Positions 28,798 to 38,500 of a stretch of 64,000 nt of DNA are shown piece by piece (the first letter of the stretch is position 1; every line of letters starts with the position of its first letter). The DNA comes from Nitrososphaerota archaeon. GTDB taxonomy: Archaea; Thermoproteota; Nitrososphaeria; Nitrososphaerales; CADDZS01. The notes beneath the pieces are model-generated. The model was not told where the DNA came from. It worked only from the letters and a program-made list of their open reading frames with translations, and did no database searches. The translations under genes were made by a program, and so were the position numbers. The stretch lies in the NCBI GenBank assembly GCA_021325255.1, contig JAJPHP010000080.1, forward strand, positions 1-64,000, given 5' to 3'.

Positions 28798-30348
28798 ATG
28801 CTTGAGAGAGTTTCTCGATCCGCTCTCTTCCTCGCTGGCATAAATAGTGCATCGTTGAACATACTTGCCGTCAAAACCCACTTGGCACTTCCAGAACCCG
28901 CCTCTGCATCGGCTCTATACCGCTGGCAGGTGCTCGTGGTTACTTCGATTGCTTTCTTCATGATTCCCTTCGACGCGAGCGTTGTCAATCTGGCCTTGCC
29001 CGCGATCGGTGAGTCACTGCACGTCTCGATAATTTACCTCATCTGGATTCCGACTGCGTACCTGGTAGTAATCGCCTCGCTCGAGACGACAATGGGGAAG
29101 CTCATAGATATGAGCGGAAAGAGGAGGCTTTTTCTCTTTGCCCTAACGACTTTCACCGCAGGATCTCTTATCGCTGGCCTGTCTCTGAATATCGACCAGC
29201 TCATCGCGGCAAGAATAATTCAGGGTCTTGGAGGTGCGGGCATGGACGCGGCCGGAACGTCTCTGCTCGCAGACGCCTTTCGGGCCTCAGGCCGCGGCAG
29301 AGCGTTTGGATTGAACCAGATGATAGTATATGTGGGTAGCACGGTAGGTCCAGTGGCCGGAGGATTTCTCGTCCAGTCATTTGGCTGGAGATCCATATTC
29401 TACGTCAATCTGCCCGTTGGAGTCATCGCGGTCCTGCTCACCATGTTCAGCATCAAAAAAGATCAGATAACAAGGCAGGATAAGGAGTCAGGCCGGAATT
29501 TCGATTTGTTAGGCGCCTTTACCCTGGGCAGTTTCCTCTCCACTCTATTGTTGATTTTGAACCAGGGAGACATTTCTATGTCGCCCTTCATTGGCGGTCT
29601 ACTCGATGGAGCGTGTGTAGCTTCGCTCGTAGCATTTGTCTGCATCGAGGCAAGGGTCGCTGCCTTCCCGCTCTTAGACCTGAAATTGTTCACACGCAAC
29701 CGCCTCTTCGCTGGGGGAATGGCGACCTCGTTTGCAAACTATTCCACATCCTCCGGTACGCTTTTCGTTCTTTCGATGTATTTGCAGACCGTCCTGGGCT
29801 ACTCTCCCATCAACGCTGGTTTGATTTTGCTGACGCAGCCCATCTTCATGGCGATTTCTTCCCCGATTTCGGGGACTCTCTCGGAACGCGCGTCGGCAAG
29901 AGTCTTGTGCTCTGTTGGAATGTTATCTAGGGCGGTGGGTTTTCTCCTCCTTTCTTTCTTGGGGCCGAGCTCTTCACCTGCGAACGTGTGGGTGCCGCTC
30001 ATCTTGGTAGGCTTCGGACACGGTTTCTTCTCGCCAGCGAACGTCAACTCTGTGATAAGCTCGGTTGAGCCGGGCAAGTTTGGAATAGCGTCAGGAATGC
30101 TCGGTACAATCAGGACGGCAGGACAGTCCGTTGGTATAGCCGTCCTCGGAGGGATCATGGCCTCCCAGATAGCCGGCGGATCTGTCGGACTCTTCCTTTC
30201 AACTTCAACGCTTCCACCTGCGATGGCGGAGGCCGTAACGAGCGGAGCGCGGGCGGCTTTTCTAGTAGCGTGCACAATTAGCAGTGTTGGAGTTTTCACG
30301 TCCCTATTACGTGGAAAGAGGAATTTGGGCGAGAGCGAAACGAGGTGA
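28798..30348 (+). CDS. MFS drug exporter, DHA2 (14-TM) type
   Basis: 516 residues. The transport core begins at RWQVLVVTSIAFFMIPFDAS, with the DHA2 motif of the first helix VNLALPAIGESLHVS, the loop motif GKLIDMSGKRRLF and motif C GSTVGPVAGGFLVQSFGWRS in helix 5. Length and hydrophobic pattern fit 14 helices. The first 40 residues before the core are unusual, so a start at a later codon is possible. Probable proton-driven export of a small hydrophobic compound. Confidence 0.82.
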   Translation: MLERVSRSALFLAGINSASLNILAVKTHLALPEPASASALYRWQVLVVTSIAFFMIPFDASVVNLALPAIGESLHVSIIYLIWIPTAYLVVIASLETTMGKLIDMSGKRRLFLFALTTFTAGSLIAGLSLNIDQLIAARIIQGLGGAGMDAAGTSLLADAFRASGRGRAFGLNQMIVYVGSTVGPVAGGFLVQSFGWRSIFYVNLPVGVIAVLLTMFSIKKDQITRQDKESGRNFDLLGAFTLGSFLSTLLLILNQGDISMSPFIGGLLDGACVASLVAFVCIEARVAAFPLLDLKLFTRNRLFAGGMATSFANYSTSSGTLFVLSMYLQTVLGYSPINAGLILLTQPIFMAISSPISGTLSERASARVLCSVGMLSRAVGFLLLSFLGPSSSPANVWVPLILVGFGHGFFSPANVNSVISSVEPGKFGIASGMLGTIRTAGQSVGIAVLGGIMASQIAGGSVGLFLSTSTLPPAMAEAVTSGARAAFLVACTISSVGVFTSLLRGKRNLGESETR

Positions 30349-30421
30349 CGAACGAAGAAGCTAAGACAATCTCTACGGACTAGTTTACAAAGAGCTCGGC
30401 TCTACACTCGCACTTTTCAAC

Positions 30422-30595
30422 CTAGGAAAACGCCCGAGCGATCAATCTGCCCATCTCCAAGGCCATCATCCTCGCATACTCGGTCTTTCCAGACCGAAAG
30501 ACCTTGACGAGTGACTTGAAGTAATCGGCCCCCCAAGCTCTGTTGAGAATGCCCCCCTGATCTCTGAAAACCCTGTGGATTTGTCTACCGCGCAC
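30422..30595 (-). CDS. Small protein, unknown (57 residues)
   Basis: Frame from GTG 30593-30595 to TAG 30422. The sequence has natural protein composition: RGRQIHRVFRDQGGILNRAW, GADYFKSLVKVFRSGKTEYA, then RMMALEMGRLIARAFS. It lies downstream of the amidohydrolase gene on the same strand with 145 nt between. It could be a small basic protein or the C-terminal relic of a larger one. No family recognised. Confidence 0.4.
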   Translation of the reverse strand: MRGRQIHRVFRDQGGILNRAWGADYFKSLVKVFRSGKTEYARMMALEMGRLIARAFS

Positions 30596-30740
30596 CTTGC
30601 TTCATCTGACTACTGAAGCTTGTACGTCGCAATCCTTCCTCCCTTTGCGACTTTTATCATATCAAACATGCGCCCTTGACACATCTTCTAGTTTATTGTA
30701 GTTGCATATGTAGCGCCCTGGACCTGATTCAACGTACATC

Positions 30741-31769
30741 TCAAATCTTCAGGAGCTTTGAGGCATTCTCCTCAAAGATCAGCTGCTTCTCACTTGCAGA
30801 AAAACCGGCTTGCTCCACAACGCTGGGATACCTTGCCATCCTGATCGACCCGTCGCCGGGCCCAAACGGATAGTCCGTGCCAAAGATTATCTTTTCCGCG
30901 CCGAATACCTCACGCGCACATTTGATCGCCGCCACGCTACCCCCAATAGCACTATCCAGAAGGAAACTATCAAAGTGCTCAATCGGGGGCTTTTCATCCT
31001 TCATTTTGTAAAATTTCTGCCCTGACTTTATGAACGACATATCCTTGTCGTAGGATTCGTTGATCCTGCCGGAGAAGTAAGGAATCATTGCACCTAGGTG
31101 GTGAGCTACGACCCGGAGGTTTGGATTCCTCGACATCGTCCCCGAAAGCACAAGCCTTCCCATCGCAAGCGATGTTTCAAAAGGCCAACCAAGGACGTGC
31201 ATGAGGTCGAACTCGTCCTCGTATGGCCTGCTCTTCGAGTTAATCGGGTCGACAGGATGCAGGTAGACCGCGACGCCTAGACGGTTTGCCTCATCCCAGA
31301 ATTGGGTAAACTGGTCAACCGGCTCGCCCCCCACGTTTGTAACCGCCATAAACCCGCGAAGTCCGAGTTCCTCAACAGCTCGGCGCATCTCCTCGAGTCC
31401 ACCATCGTTCATCGCCTTAAGCGGCGCGGTTCCAAGCGCTAAGACTCTCCCTCTCCCTTTCTTCATGGTCTCTGCCATGCCGTCATTTATCATCTTGCAT
31501 AGTTTCAATTGTTCATTGGAATCTGTGGTCGGCAGACGATTCGGATCAATTTCCGGGAATATGCAAGTGATCTGTTTTGCGATCCTGTATTTGTCCATCT
31601 GCGATAGCCTGACGTCAAAATCGATCATGTTGGGATGAGTCTTGCAGCGTTCCAACAGGCGCTGGGCCTGCTTGCTCATCTCGGGATTTGGCTGAATTGC
31701 GATGTACTTCAGGTACGCAGTCGGTGTGCTATGCGTGTAGGCATCTATGATTGTTTGTTGCTGTGGCAT
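30741..31769 (-). CDS. Amidohydrolase-2 family protein (ACMSD-like barrel)
   Basis: 342 residues from ATG 31767-31769; a TTG at 31793 is also in frame. The TIM barrel is of the aminocarboxymuconate-semialdehyde decarboxylase/amidohydrolase-2 type: VAVYLHPVDP, LRVVAHHLGAMIPYFSGRI and IIFGTDYPFGPGDGS carry the later metal and catalytic residues. The N-terminal metal motif, normally D-x-H-x-H, reads IIDAYTHSTP, so the first His is replaced by Tyr. Family members are hydrolases or non-oxidative decarboxylases. The change could alter metal binding. Confidence 0.75.
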   Translation of the reverse strand: MPQQQTIIDAYTHSTPTAYLKYIAIQPNPEMSKQAQRLLERCKTHPNMIDFDVRLSQMDKYRIAKQITCIFPEIDPNRLPTTDSNEQLKLCKMINDGMAETMKKGRGRVLALGTAPLKAMNDGGLEEMRRAVEELGLRGFMAVTNVGGEPVDQFTQFWDEANRLGVAVYLHPVDPINSKSRPYEDEFDLMHVLGWPFETSLAMGRLVLSGTMSRNPNLRVVAHHLGAMIPYFSGRINESYDKDMSFIKSGQKFYKMKDEKPPIEHFDSFLLDSAIGGSVAAIKCAREVFGAEKIIFGTDYPFGPGDGSIRMARYPSVVEQAGFSASEKQLIFEENASKLLKI

Positions 31770-32131
31770 TCTCTCTAACTCCCTCTCACTCAAAGATCAG
31801 AAGAAAAACTAATCAGTTGCCGTGATCTCATATTCCTTCTCCTAATGTGCATTGAAGAAGCCTACATTGACAAGTAATAAGTAGTCGGGGAAGTACTCTG
31901 CATTGCGGAGCTCATGCATTTGATTTCATTTAACTCCCCACTTTCTGGACTTGCAAAGTAATCTTGTAAAGGATTGATCTCAAAGAAAAGAAAATAACGG
32001 GTTGATGAGTTGTGGCTTAGCCTTTCACAGTCATGGGCTCGTTTCACGAAAGGTGCTCGGATAAATTGTATCACAATGGTCCAGGTAGAGGACAACCCAA
32101 AAGTTATTTGCCAGCCAAGGATTAGGTAGGC
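31770..32131. other. Divergent intergenic region
   Basis: Separates the amidohydrolase from the E1-alpha gene. No convincing gene. It should hold both promoters. Confidence 0.35.
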
Positions 32132-33286
32132 GTGCAAATGCAGTCGGTTTCCGTGGACGAGGACTCAGACATCAAGGAGTGGCTCAAGAGTCATACAGGC
32201 CAAGAAGAAAAGCCCTATGAAATCCTGAGCTCGGGAGACTTCTCAAAGCCTTCTCAACTCGGCATTGACGACGAACTAGCGCTTTCGATATACAAAACGA
32301 TGCTGCTCTGCCGCGTCCTCGACAGCAAGATTCTGAGCCTGCAGAGGCAGGGGCGACTCGGCGCATACATCGCAAGCACTGGCGAGGAGGGTGCGATAGT
32401 TGGCAGCGCCTTCGCGCTTCAAAGCAGCGACTGGCTCTTCACCTCGTATAGGGAGCTCGGCGCACATCTCGTTCGCAAGCTTTCAGTTGATTTGGTACTT
32501 GCTCAGCTTTATGGTAACTCTAACGACCTTCTGAAAGGACGACAGATGTCGAACAGTTGGGGCAGCAGGGAGCTGAATACTGTTCCAACGGCTGCTCCTA
32601 TAGGGGCATACCTTCCGGTCGCGGTCGGCGCATCGCTTGGCGCGAAACTGAGAGGAGACAAGATAGCCATCCTCACCTACCTAGGCGACGGCGGTACGTC
32701 GTCATCAGATTTCCACGCGGCAATGAACTTTGCGGGTGTCTACAGGACTCCGACGGTCTTTATATGTCGAAATAACGGGTGGGCAATTTCGGTTCCGGTG
32801 ACTAGGCAGACCGCCTCAAGAACTCTTGCAATCAAGGCGAGCGCGTACGGCTTTGAGGGAATACGGATAGATGGCAATGATGCCCTAGCTGCCTATGTTG
32901 CAGCGAGATATGCCCTAAAGAAAGCCAGGAGTGGCGGAGGGCCGACATTTATCGAAGCTCTGACATACAGGATGGGGCCGCACTCAACCGCCGACGATCC
33001 AAAGAGATACCGGAGCGAGGAGGAGATGAAGAGCTGGTCGAGCAGAGATCCGGTTCAACTTCTGAAGCGATACCTGCTGGCAAGGAAGGCGTGGAACGAC
33101 GAAGCCGAGAAGGCTCTCGTAAAGAACTACGACGGGATGATATCGTCCGCTGTACAGCGCCAGGAGTCAACCCCGCCACTGAGCCCGGACAAGCTCTTCA
33201 TGGAGGACGTGTACGCGGAGTTGCCTTGGCACCTCAAAGAGCAGAGGACAGACCTGCTGGAATATCTTTCTGAGAAATCGGAGTAA
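32132..33286 (+). CDS. Thiamine-diphosphate dehydrogenase E1 alpha subunit (2-oxo acid dehydrogenase)
   Basis: 384 residues from GTG 32132. The thiamine-diphosphate site reads YLGDGGTSSSDFHAAMNFAG followed by RTPTVFICRNNGWAISVP, and the phosphorylation-loop region is MGPHSTADDPKRYRSEEE. This is the alpha subunit of the pyruvate or branched-chain 2-oxo acid dehydrogenase E1 heterotetramer. The beta subunit, E2 and E3 genes that usually follow are absent; the next gene is convergent and encodes a membrane protein. The partner must be elsewhere. Substrate class cannot be fixed, though the N-terminal extension resembles branched-chain types. Confidence 0.85.
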   Translation: MQMQSVSVDEDSDIKEWLKSHTGQEEKPYEILSSGDFSKPSQLGIDDELALSIYKTMLLCRVLDSKILSLQRQGRLGAYIASTGEEGAIVGSAFALQSSDWLFTSYRELGAHLVRKLSVDLVLAQLYGNSNDLLKGRQMSNSWGSRELNTVPTAAPIGAYLPVAVGASLGAKLRGDKIAILTYLGDGGTSSSDFHAAMNFAGVYRTPTVFICRNNGWAISVPVTRQTASRTLAIKASAYGFEGIRIDGNDALAAYVAARYALKKARSGGGPTFIEALTYRMGPHSTADDPKRYRSEEEMKSWSSRDPVQLLKRYLLARKAWNDEAEKALVKNYDGMISSAVQRQESTPPLSPDKLFMEDVYAELPWHLKEQRTDLLEYLSEKSE

Positions 33287-33403
33287 CCTAATTACGAGAT
33301 ATGCGATTCATCTTAGTTTCGTATTATACCTCTGCGCAGCTGAATCGCTCGTCACTTTCAAAAATCCTAGGGTGGCGAACACGCCGTACTCTGAAAAAGT
33401 GGC

Positions 33404-34672
33404 TCAGCTCGCGGTAATCGTTGGAGGAGAGAAAGACGAAATAAATCCCCCAAGATTGGAGGTGATTGAAAAGTTGCATGAATACTGCGCTCCCTTCTGA
33501 ATTGGAGATCCGAGATAGAAAGAAAGCACGGTTGCGCTGTATGGAGCAGCGATAAAGGAGGAATTTACTTCACAAGAAGTTGCAGACTGGCACTGGAATA
33601 CTGTTGGGTTGATTGTCGTTCCATTCGAGCTTTTGAAGAGAATGCTCGTGAGCGTTATGGTCTGAGCCGTCCAATGGTAATTCAGGACGCGAATATCAAC
33701 ATGGGCGCCGCCTTCGCTCGTCGGCGTTGTTGCGGTGCCTCCGTACAAAGAAACGTTGCCTAAGCCGAAAGTAATACCGGAGGGAGTTGGCCAGTGGGGC
33801 TGAGTCAGGGACGCCCCTGAAGAAATTGATCCACTAAGCGACAATGATACAATCAGAATTGTTATGATAAACAGTACGATAGGGACAACATTCCTTTTGA
33901 CTACACTCTGCGAATGGGATGCGCTGGAAGCAAGGGCTAGCAGTATCAATGAAGCACCGATGAAAGCAATCAGGAAACAAAGCGTGAAATCCATTGCAGC
34001 AAGTCCAATGTCGTTCATGACGAGTGGCGGACACACTTCAAGGGGTACTCTGTTGCAAGTCTGAAGACTCTGGTATGCAAGCGGTTGCCCAAGCAGAGGG
34101 GGTGGTGGTTCCATATACATTCCGAAGGCCGTGTTGAGTGTTACTAATCCGAAACTGCCTGCAACAGATCCGATCAAAGCGCTCCAAAGGAAGATTGTCC
34201 TTTTAGTCATTCTTGTAACAGACGTTGACGAGTATTGCCCAGAAGCATAGGCAAGGCTATCGACTATAATGCCTTGTTTCGTGGTTTTCCGGATACTACT
34301 AACCATTCCTGCAATGCTCAGAACAAAAATCCCGTAGAAAACGTAGTTGAAACTCTGCAGACTAAAGATGGGAAATGCAACCCCCGTCGAGATGATAAAT
34401 CCGTCAATCACAGATAGAGTAATGCTTCCGAGAAGTACGACCTGCCATCGATCTATCCCATATCTTCTCCGCGAGAGGAGCAAGCTTCCCAAAGCGACCG
34501 CGATAGCGATAATGAATTCTATGAAAAAGGAATCAATCACGATAGAGGGCGCAACAACCTGGACTCCAGCGTACCGACTGAAGAACTCCTCAAACAACAA
34601 ACCTCCGAGGAGAAACGAGAAGAAGGAGCCAACAACGACTGCCGTCCCTAAAGCGAATCTTCCAACCCTCAT
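33404..34672 (-). CDS. Polytopic membrane protein with extracytoplasmic C-terminal domain, unknown
   Basis: 422 residues. About eight hydrophobic segments occupy the first 290 residues (ALGTAVVVGSFFSFLLGGLL, FFIEFIIAIAVALGSLLL, VPIVLFIITILIVSLSL among them). The last 130 residues are soluble and beta-rich (VDIRVLNYHWTAQTITLTSI, YSATVLSFYLGSPIQ) with several Asn glycosylation sequons and paired cysteines, so they should lie outside. No family recognised. Confidence 0.65.
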   Translation of the reverse strand: MRVGRFALGTAVVVGSFFSFLLGGLLFEEFFSRYAGVQVVAPSIVIDSFFIEFIIAIAVALGSLLLSRRRYGIDRWQVVLLGSITLSVIDGFIISTGVAFPIFSLQSFNYVFYGIFVLSIAGMVSSIRKTTKQGIIVDSLAYASGQYSSTSVTRMTKRTIFLWSALIGSVAGSFGLVTLNTAFGMYMEPPPPLLGQPLAYQSLQTCNRVPLEVCPPLVMNDIGLAAMDFTLCFLIAFIGASLILLALASSASHSQSVVKRNVVPIVLFIITILIVSLSLSGSISSGASLTQPHWPTPSGITFGLGNVSLYGGTATTPTSEGGAHVDIRVLNYHWTAQTITLTSILFKSSNGTTINPTVFQCQSATSCEVNSSFIAAPYSATVLSFYLGSPIQKGAQYSCNFSITSNLGGFISSFSPPTITAS

Positions 34673-34874
34673 CGCGTGGCTGCCCCCCTTTGCCCGCTTT
34701 CTCTGCTCTATAATCTATTGTCGAAAGATAATTCTATGTTACGGAGGGAGGATACTAGACGTAGCCCACGAAGTTCATCATAGCCCTCGAGTTGAAATGT
34801 AAAGTATTGACTTTACGGCATGAGAAGTCGAAAGAATATTATCCACGAAGATCGAGTTCTGATGAACGACTTCC

Positions 34875-35886
34875 TTGGATTCTAATTCGATACTGCTGAT
34901 TGCTGTTGCACTCGCATTCGCGTGGAGCATGGGAGCCCACTACACTGGCGCCACAATGGGGATGTCATATGCTTCCCACTCAATCAGAATGTGGCCCGCT
35001 CTTATCTTGATGGCTATTCTTACTATTCTCGGGGCGACCTTTGCGAGCCACAACGTCGAGCTCAATGTGGGACAGAACATTGTCGGTTCAACGCAAGTTA
35101 CCGTCACCGCCGCAATAATTATCGTGGCAACGGCTTTCTTCCTCACCACAATACTCACCTACGTCAAAATCCCTTCTTCCACAATTCAAATCCTCGTTTT
35201 TGCTGTGGTTGGGGTTGCTCTTGCTTACAATTTGCCGATACACTGGTCTCTAATTGGATGGCTCGTTGTCACGTGGGCAATTGCTCCACTCGCCGCATGT
35301 GCCCTCGGCTATCTCTTGACCCATGTCATCGATCGTTTTTCAGCGAATACTACTGTGGGCCTAGCAAGGGGCGAATCTCAAGGTGGATCTAACGTTAAGG
35401 AAAAGGAAGTAAAGAGCAAGCTGCTTACCCTTTCAAAGACTCTGGTCTTATTTGGGGCAGCGGCCTCGTTCACAATGGGTGCAAACGATGTTTCAAATGC
35501 TACCGGCGTATTCCTCCTGACGCACCTCTTTGGGGAAGTCGCCGGGCTCTTGGGAGGTATTGGGCTAGCCGTGGGGCACTTACATGGGGCCAACCACTCC
35601 TCAAGAGGGTCGCCTTCGACATTGTTAAACTCGATCTCTCAATGGCGAGCGCAGCACAGTTTGCACAGGCAATTGTCGTCTTCGTGCGAGTGGTTCTGTT
35701 CGGGTACTTCACTTCGATGAACCAGGCGCTGGTTGGAGCCATGGCCGGCACAGGGTTTGCGAGGGGGAGACAGACGATACAGTGGCAACCGGTCTACGAA
35801 ATTCTGAGGGGATGGGCAGTAGGGCCTCTATCAAGTTTGGCACCGCGTACATCATTGCGAGGCTGTTACTTCTGTTTCCCATGTAA
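34875..35886 (+). pseudogene. PiT-family phosphate permease with two frameshifts
   Basis: From TTG 34875 the protein reads as an inorganic phosphate transporter: an N-terminal half with MGAHYTGATMGMSYASHSIR and a second repeat with AASFTMGANDVSNATGVF. The frame breaks at 35573-35576, where one more G would continue as LTWGQPLLKRVAFDIVKL. It breaks again at 35836-35838, where one more T gives FGTAYIIARLLLLFP and TAA 35884. With both repairs the gene is about 337 codons and complete, typical of the family. The signature N-terminal repeat lacks the usual GANDxxN, reading GAHYTGA, so substrate specificity may differ. Either a recent pseudogene or sequencing error in homopolymers. Confidence 0.8.
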
Positions 35887-36078
35887 CTTTTCTATGACTC
35901 GGCCGTAATGGTAAAGAATCGTAGGATGCTACGAACAGCAGAGTTCTCTGTCAAACACAGAAGAAATTAACTTCCTTGTAAAAAATAGGGAGACAGAAAT
36001 ATGCCAGACGCGGCGATCTCGAAAGAGTTCTCGCGCCAAAAATAGAGAGACGGATCTTGAGCTATGACCCCCGCTAGC

Positions 36079-36501
36079 TCAAGTGGTGTCATGTTCTACC
36101 GTCCGAGTTTGAGAATTGCCTTCTTTGGTCCAACTGCGACCGCTCAAGAATGATGCAACATCTGCGAGTATCTGATTTGACTCTGCATTGACTAACCTAA
36201 TGCGATGCTCCGTTCCTAGTACTCGCACCGAAACATCTGGTTTGAATTGCGGAATCGAAGTGAACATGACGGTTCCGTAGTGAATTTTGCCCTGAAGGCT
36301 ATCCCTGACTATCTCCTCTGTTTGAGGAAAGAACCCAACGCTGAAGGCCACCCCTCGCGCCCATTGAATGCTGGGGGTGATTCCGACTGCTCCCTGAGCA
36401 TGAGCCTGCTGAACTATTGCGGAGAAGAGCTCTTCTGGCGTCTTCTCCAAAATCTCGTGGATAACAACTTCTCTATATGGCGAATAGGTAACTCTTACCA
36501 T
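36079..36501 (-). CDS. Conserved-looking soluble protein, unknown
   Basis: 140 residues from ATG 36499-36501. Alpha/beta composition (REVVIHEILEKTPEELFSAI, GTVMFTSIPQFKPDVSVRVL) without signal peptide, membrane helices or metal motifs. It lies 126 nt downstream of the cytochrome-b-like subunit gene on the same strand and might belong to that operon. No family recognised. Confidence 0.55.
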   Translation of the reverse strand: MVRVTYSPYREVVIHEILEKTPEELFSAIVQQAHAQGAVGITPSIQWARGVAFSVGFFPQTEEIVRDSLQGKIHYGTVMFTSIPQFKPDVSVRVLGTEHRIRLVNAESNQILADVASFLSGRSWTKEGNSQTRTVEHDTT

Positions 36502-36627
36502 GAAAGAGAGAAAAAAGGACTGGTTGCATTTAGCCGTTATTCAGAATGCGTTTAGAGCAAGAGGAATGTCGCGCACAGAATCATTACCAAAGACCGCTGT
36601 GAAGCAGATACGTCGAAATCGCAAGAT

Positions 36628-37542
36628 CTAAGCCTTTTCGACTTCTGGAGACTTTGCCGAATCAGAAGGATTCGGACTCGTTTCATATGACTTCTGGATC
36701 TGGTCGAGCATCGCGCCTTCCTTGAAGCTCCTGAACTCGTTCTTCTCCTGTCCATGCACCAGAGAAAGTTTCGCGCCAACAGATTCGGCGTATCGCATCG
36801 AGGGCACTTGAAGAACGTGGATGAAAGCGGATATTGGCGCCGAGAGGAAGAGCAGACCTATCGCGGCGAGATGTATGCCGTAGGGAATGACTATGAAGGG
36901 GCTCGCTGAAAGTGAAAGAGAATACGCCGCCGCAGGAGGGATTGACGGATTTGCGGCATAAGCTACTTCGCCATAGTACTCTGCAAGAAAGCCCGTAACT
37001 CCCACTATGAAAAGAAGCGAGGTAAACCACACGTCACCGAACGTCCTGCCTCTTCGGAACTTGGGCACGGCGATGAGGCGCGCAATCGCGATGGTGGCTC
37101 CGATAAGCATCACGACTCCGGACACGTTCCCAAGCAGGCGAATCACACTCAGGTTTGAACCAAAGAGAGGGATGTAGTTGCCTGGTTGATTGAAGAAATA
37201 ATCAAGTGTCGTCGTGACGGATAGACCGATAAAGCCCCAGAACATCGCGAGGTGGCTGAACCTTCGTGTCCTGTCTTCGTTTATGACGTTCTTCTGCAGC
37301 AACACTCTGTTGACGAGCTCCGAGAAGAAAATTGAAACCAGCCCTCCCGAGCCAAGCGAACGCCTTGCCGCCCTAAAAAAGGCGGGGGGAGAAGAGCGCC
37401 TCCAGGAAAGATACTTCCAAAATGCTCCAATGATGACTATTACTAGGGTCACTGTTGCCAGCAAGTCGATAAGAGAGACAGAAACAAAAGTGGGGAACGT
37501 CCCCATACCCCCGAGATCCAATTGAACTACTTGCAAACTCAT
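36628..37542 (-). CDS. Cytochrome-b-like membrane anchor subunit (NarI/DsrM/HdrE type)
   Basis: 304 residues from ATG 37540-37542. An N-terminal helix (IDLLATVTLVIVIIGAFWKYL) is followed by a core of four or more helices with candidate haem ligands: RRFSHLAMFWGFIGLSVTTT, IPYGIHLAAIGLLFLSAPIS and AFIHVLQVPSMRY. This is the layout of NarI-like gamma subunits that pass electrons between quinones and an Fe-S subunit. It overlaps the end of the Fe-S subunit gene and so is translated with it. The cytosolic tail of about 60 residues is charged. Partner of the molybdopterin enzyme encoded beyond the inserted element. Confidence 0.78.
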   Translation of the reverse strand: MSLQVVQLDLGGMGTFPTFVSVSLIDLLATVTLVIVIIGAFWKYLSWRRSSPPAFFRAARRSLGSGGLVSIFFSELVNRVLLQKNVINEDRTRRFSHLAMFWGFIGLSVTTTLDYFFNQPGNYIPLFGSNLSVIRLLGNVSGVVMLIGATIAIARLIAVPKFRRGRTFGDVWFTSLLFIVGVTGFLAEYYGEVAYAANPSIPPAAAYSLSLSASPFIVIPYGIHLAAIGLLFLSAPISAFIHVLQVPSMRYAESVGAKLSLVHGQEKNEFRSFKEGAMLDQIQKSYETSPNPSDSAKSPEVEKA

Positions 37543-37551
37543 TCTTGGCAA

Positions 37552-38169
37552 TCACTTCAGGTATAGCACATTGGGTCTAGTGTTTGCCTCTGGTCTCAGC
37601 GGCAGAGGCGTTTCTTGCGGCATCCTTTCCTTGAGGTACACATTCGGCTTTGAATTGGGGTTGTCGAGGTCACCAAAGATCCTGCAGCCTGTTGGGCAGG
37701 TCACAACGCATGCAGGTTCCATTCCGCTGTCGACCCTATGCGAGCAAAAGTTGCACTTCATCGCGACCGGAAGTTTGACCTTACGCTGGAACTGATATTT
37801 CTCCATCTCGGTAGGCTCGTCGAAGTACTTGATTGAATCCTTCGCAGGATAGTAAATTGCGCCGTATGGGCACGCGGAGACGCAGGCCTGCGCGCCGCAG
37901 CATTTGTCCTCGTCAACGAAGACTATGCCATCCTTCCTCTTCTGAATGGCGTGGCTAGGGCACGCTTTCATGCACGGCGGGTCCTCGCAATGATTGCAAA
38001 GAATCGGAAGGAAGAACTTTTTCGTGTTCGGGAACTTCCCGTACTCTCTGCTGAAGACACGGGCGAACATCACATCCGGCGGAGTCCCCTGCTCCTGCTT
38101 GCATGCGATCGTACACGCGTCGCAGCCGATGCACCGCTTGAGGTCAATTAGCATTCCTAGTCTTGTCAA
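37552..38169 (-). CDS. Four-cluster [4Fe-4S] electron-transfer subunit (DmsB/NrfC type)
   Basis: 205 residues with four cysteine groups: RCIGCDACTIACKQEQG, CNHCEDPPCMKACP, KCCGAQACVSACPYG and CNFCSHRVDSGMEPACVVTCP. This is the standard beta subunit of DMSO-reductase-family enzymes, carrying electrons between the molybdopterin subunit and the membrane subunit. No signal sequence. Six nt downstream of the MoaD-like gene and overlapping the membrane subunit gene, so all three form one operon. Confidence 0.9.
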   Translation of the reverse strand: MTRLGMLIDLKRCIGCDACTIACKQEQGTPPDVMFARVFSREYGKFPNTKKFFLPILCNHCEDPPCMKACPSHAIQKRKDGIVFVDEDKCCGAQACVSACPYGAIYYPAKDSIKYFDEPTEMEKYQFQRKVKLPVAMKCNFCSHRVDSGMEPACVVTCPTGCRIFGDLDNPNSKPNVYLKERMPQETPLPLRPEANTRPNVLYLK

Positions 38170-38175
38170 TTGTCA

Positions 38176-38457
38176 TCATCCCCCTCCTGGGATCTGAACC
38201 AGGTGGATGACCACAATCTCGGAGGAATTAGGAATCTCCTTGCTTCCAATGTCCTCGCAGCGAACAAGCTCACCGTTGAGTGCAATAGAGTAGCCGTGAG
38301 AGAACGACTCGTCCTGAGAAACCACTTCATCGAAAAGTGTCTTTCCGTTAGAGCCTATTGATTTCAGAAGGTCAGCTACGGTCTTTCCTTCAAACTCTAC
38401 TTCAGTGATCTTGTCCGAGAGAAGAGGTGACCTCTGACCAACGGAGTAGATCTTCAC
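38176..38457 (-). CDS. MoaD/ThiS-like beta-grasp protein
   Basis: 93 residues from GTG 38455-38457. It has the hydrophobic beta-grasp pattern (KIYSVGQRSPLL, TEVEFEGKTVADLLKSIG, GYSIALNGELVRCED, SSEIVVIHLVQIPGGG) and ends in a Gly-Gly tail, as needed for sulfur-carrier proteins of the MoaD/ThiS group. Sitting in a molybdopterin-enzyme operon, it probably serves cofactor synthesis or sulfuration. The frame is open to an ATG at 38514, but those extra codons cross the left end of the inserted element and cannot be ancestral. Confidence 0.65.
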   Translation of the reverse strand: MKIYSVGQRSPLLSDKITEVEFEGKTVADLLKSIGSNGKTLFDEVVSQDESFSHGYSIALNGELVRCEDIGSKEIPNSSEIVVIHLVQIPGGG

Positions 38458-38492
38458 CTTGCGCCCCAACGCTAACACTCTGTTGAACGAAC

Positions 38493-38500
38493 CTAGGCTA
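38493..38500. repeat. Left attachment repeat (attL)
   Basis: CTAGGCTA, identical to the copy at 47634-47641. It lies between the MoaD-like gene and the integrase. Confidence 0.5.

Noticed and set aside
35981..36053. Two near-identical 16-mers (AAAAATAG-GAGAC) 57 bp apart
   Set aside because: Only two copies with mismatches and no further structure; most likely chance in A-rich sequence.
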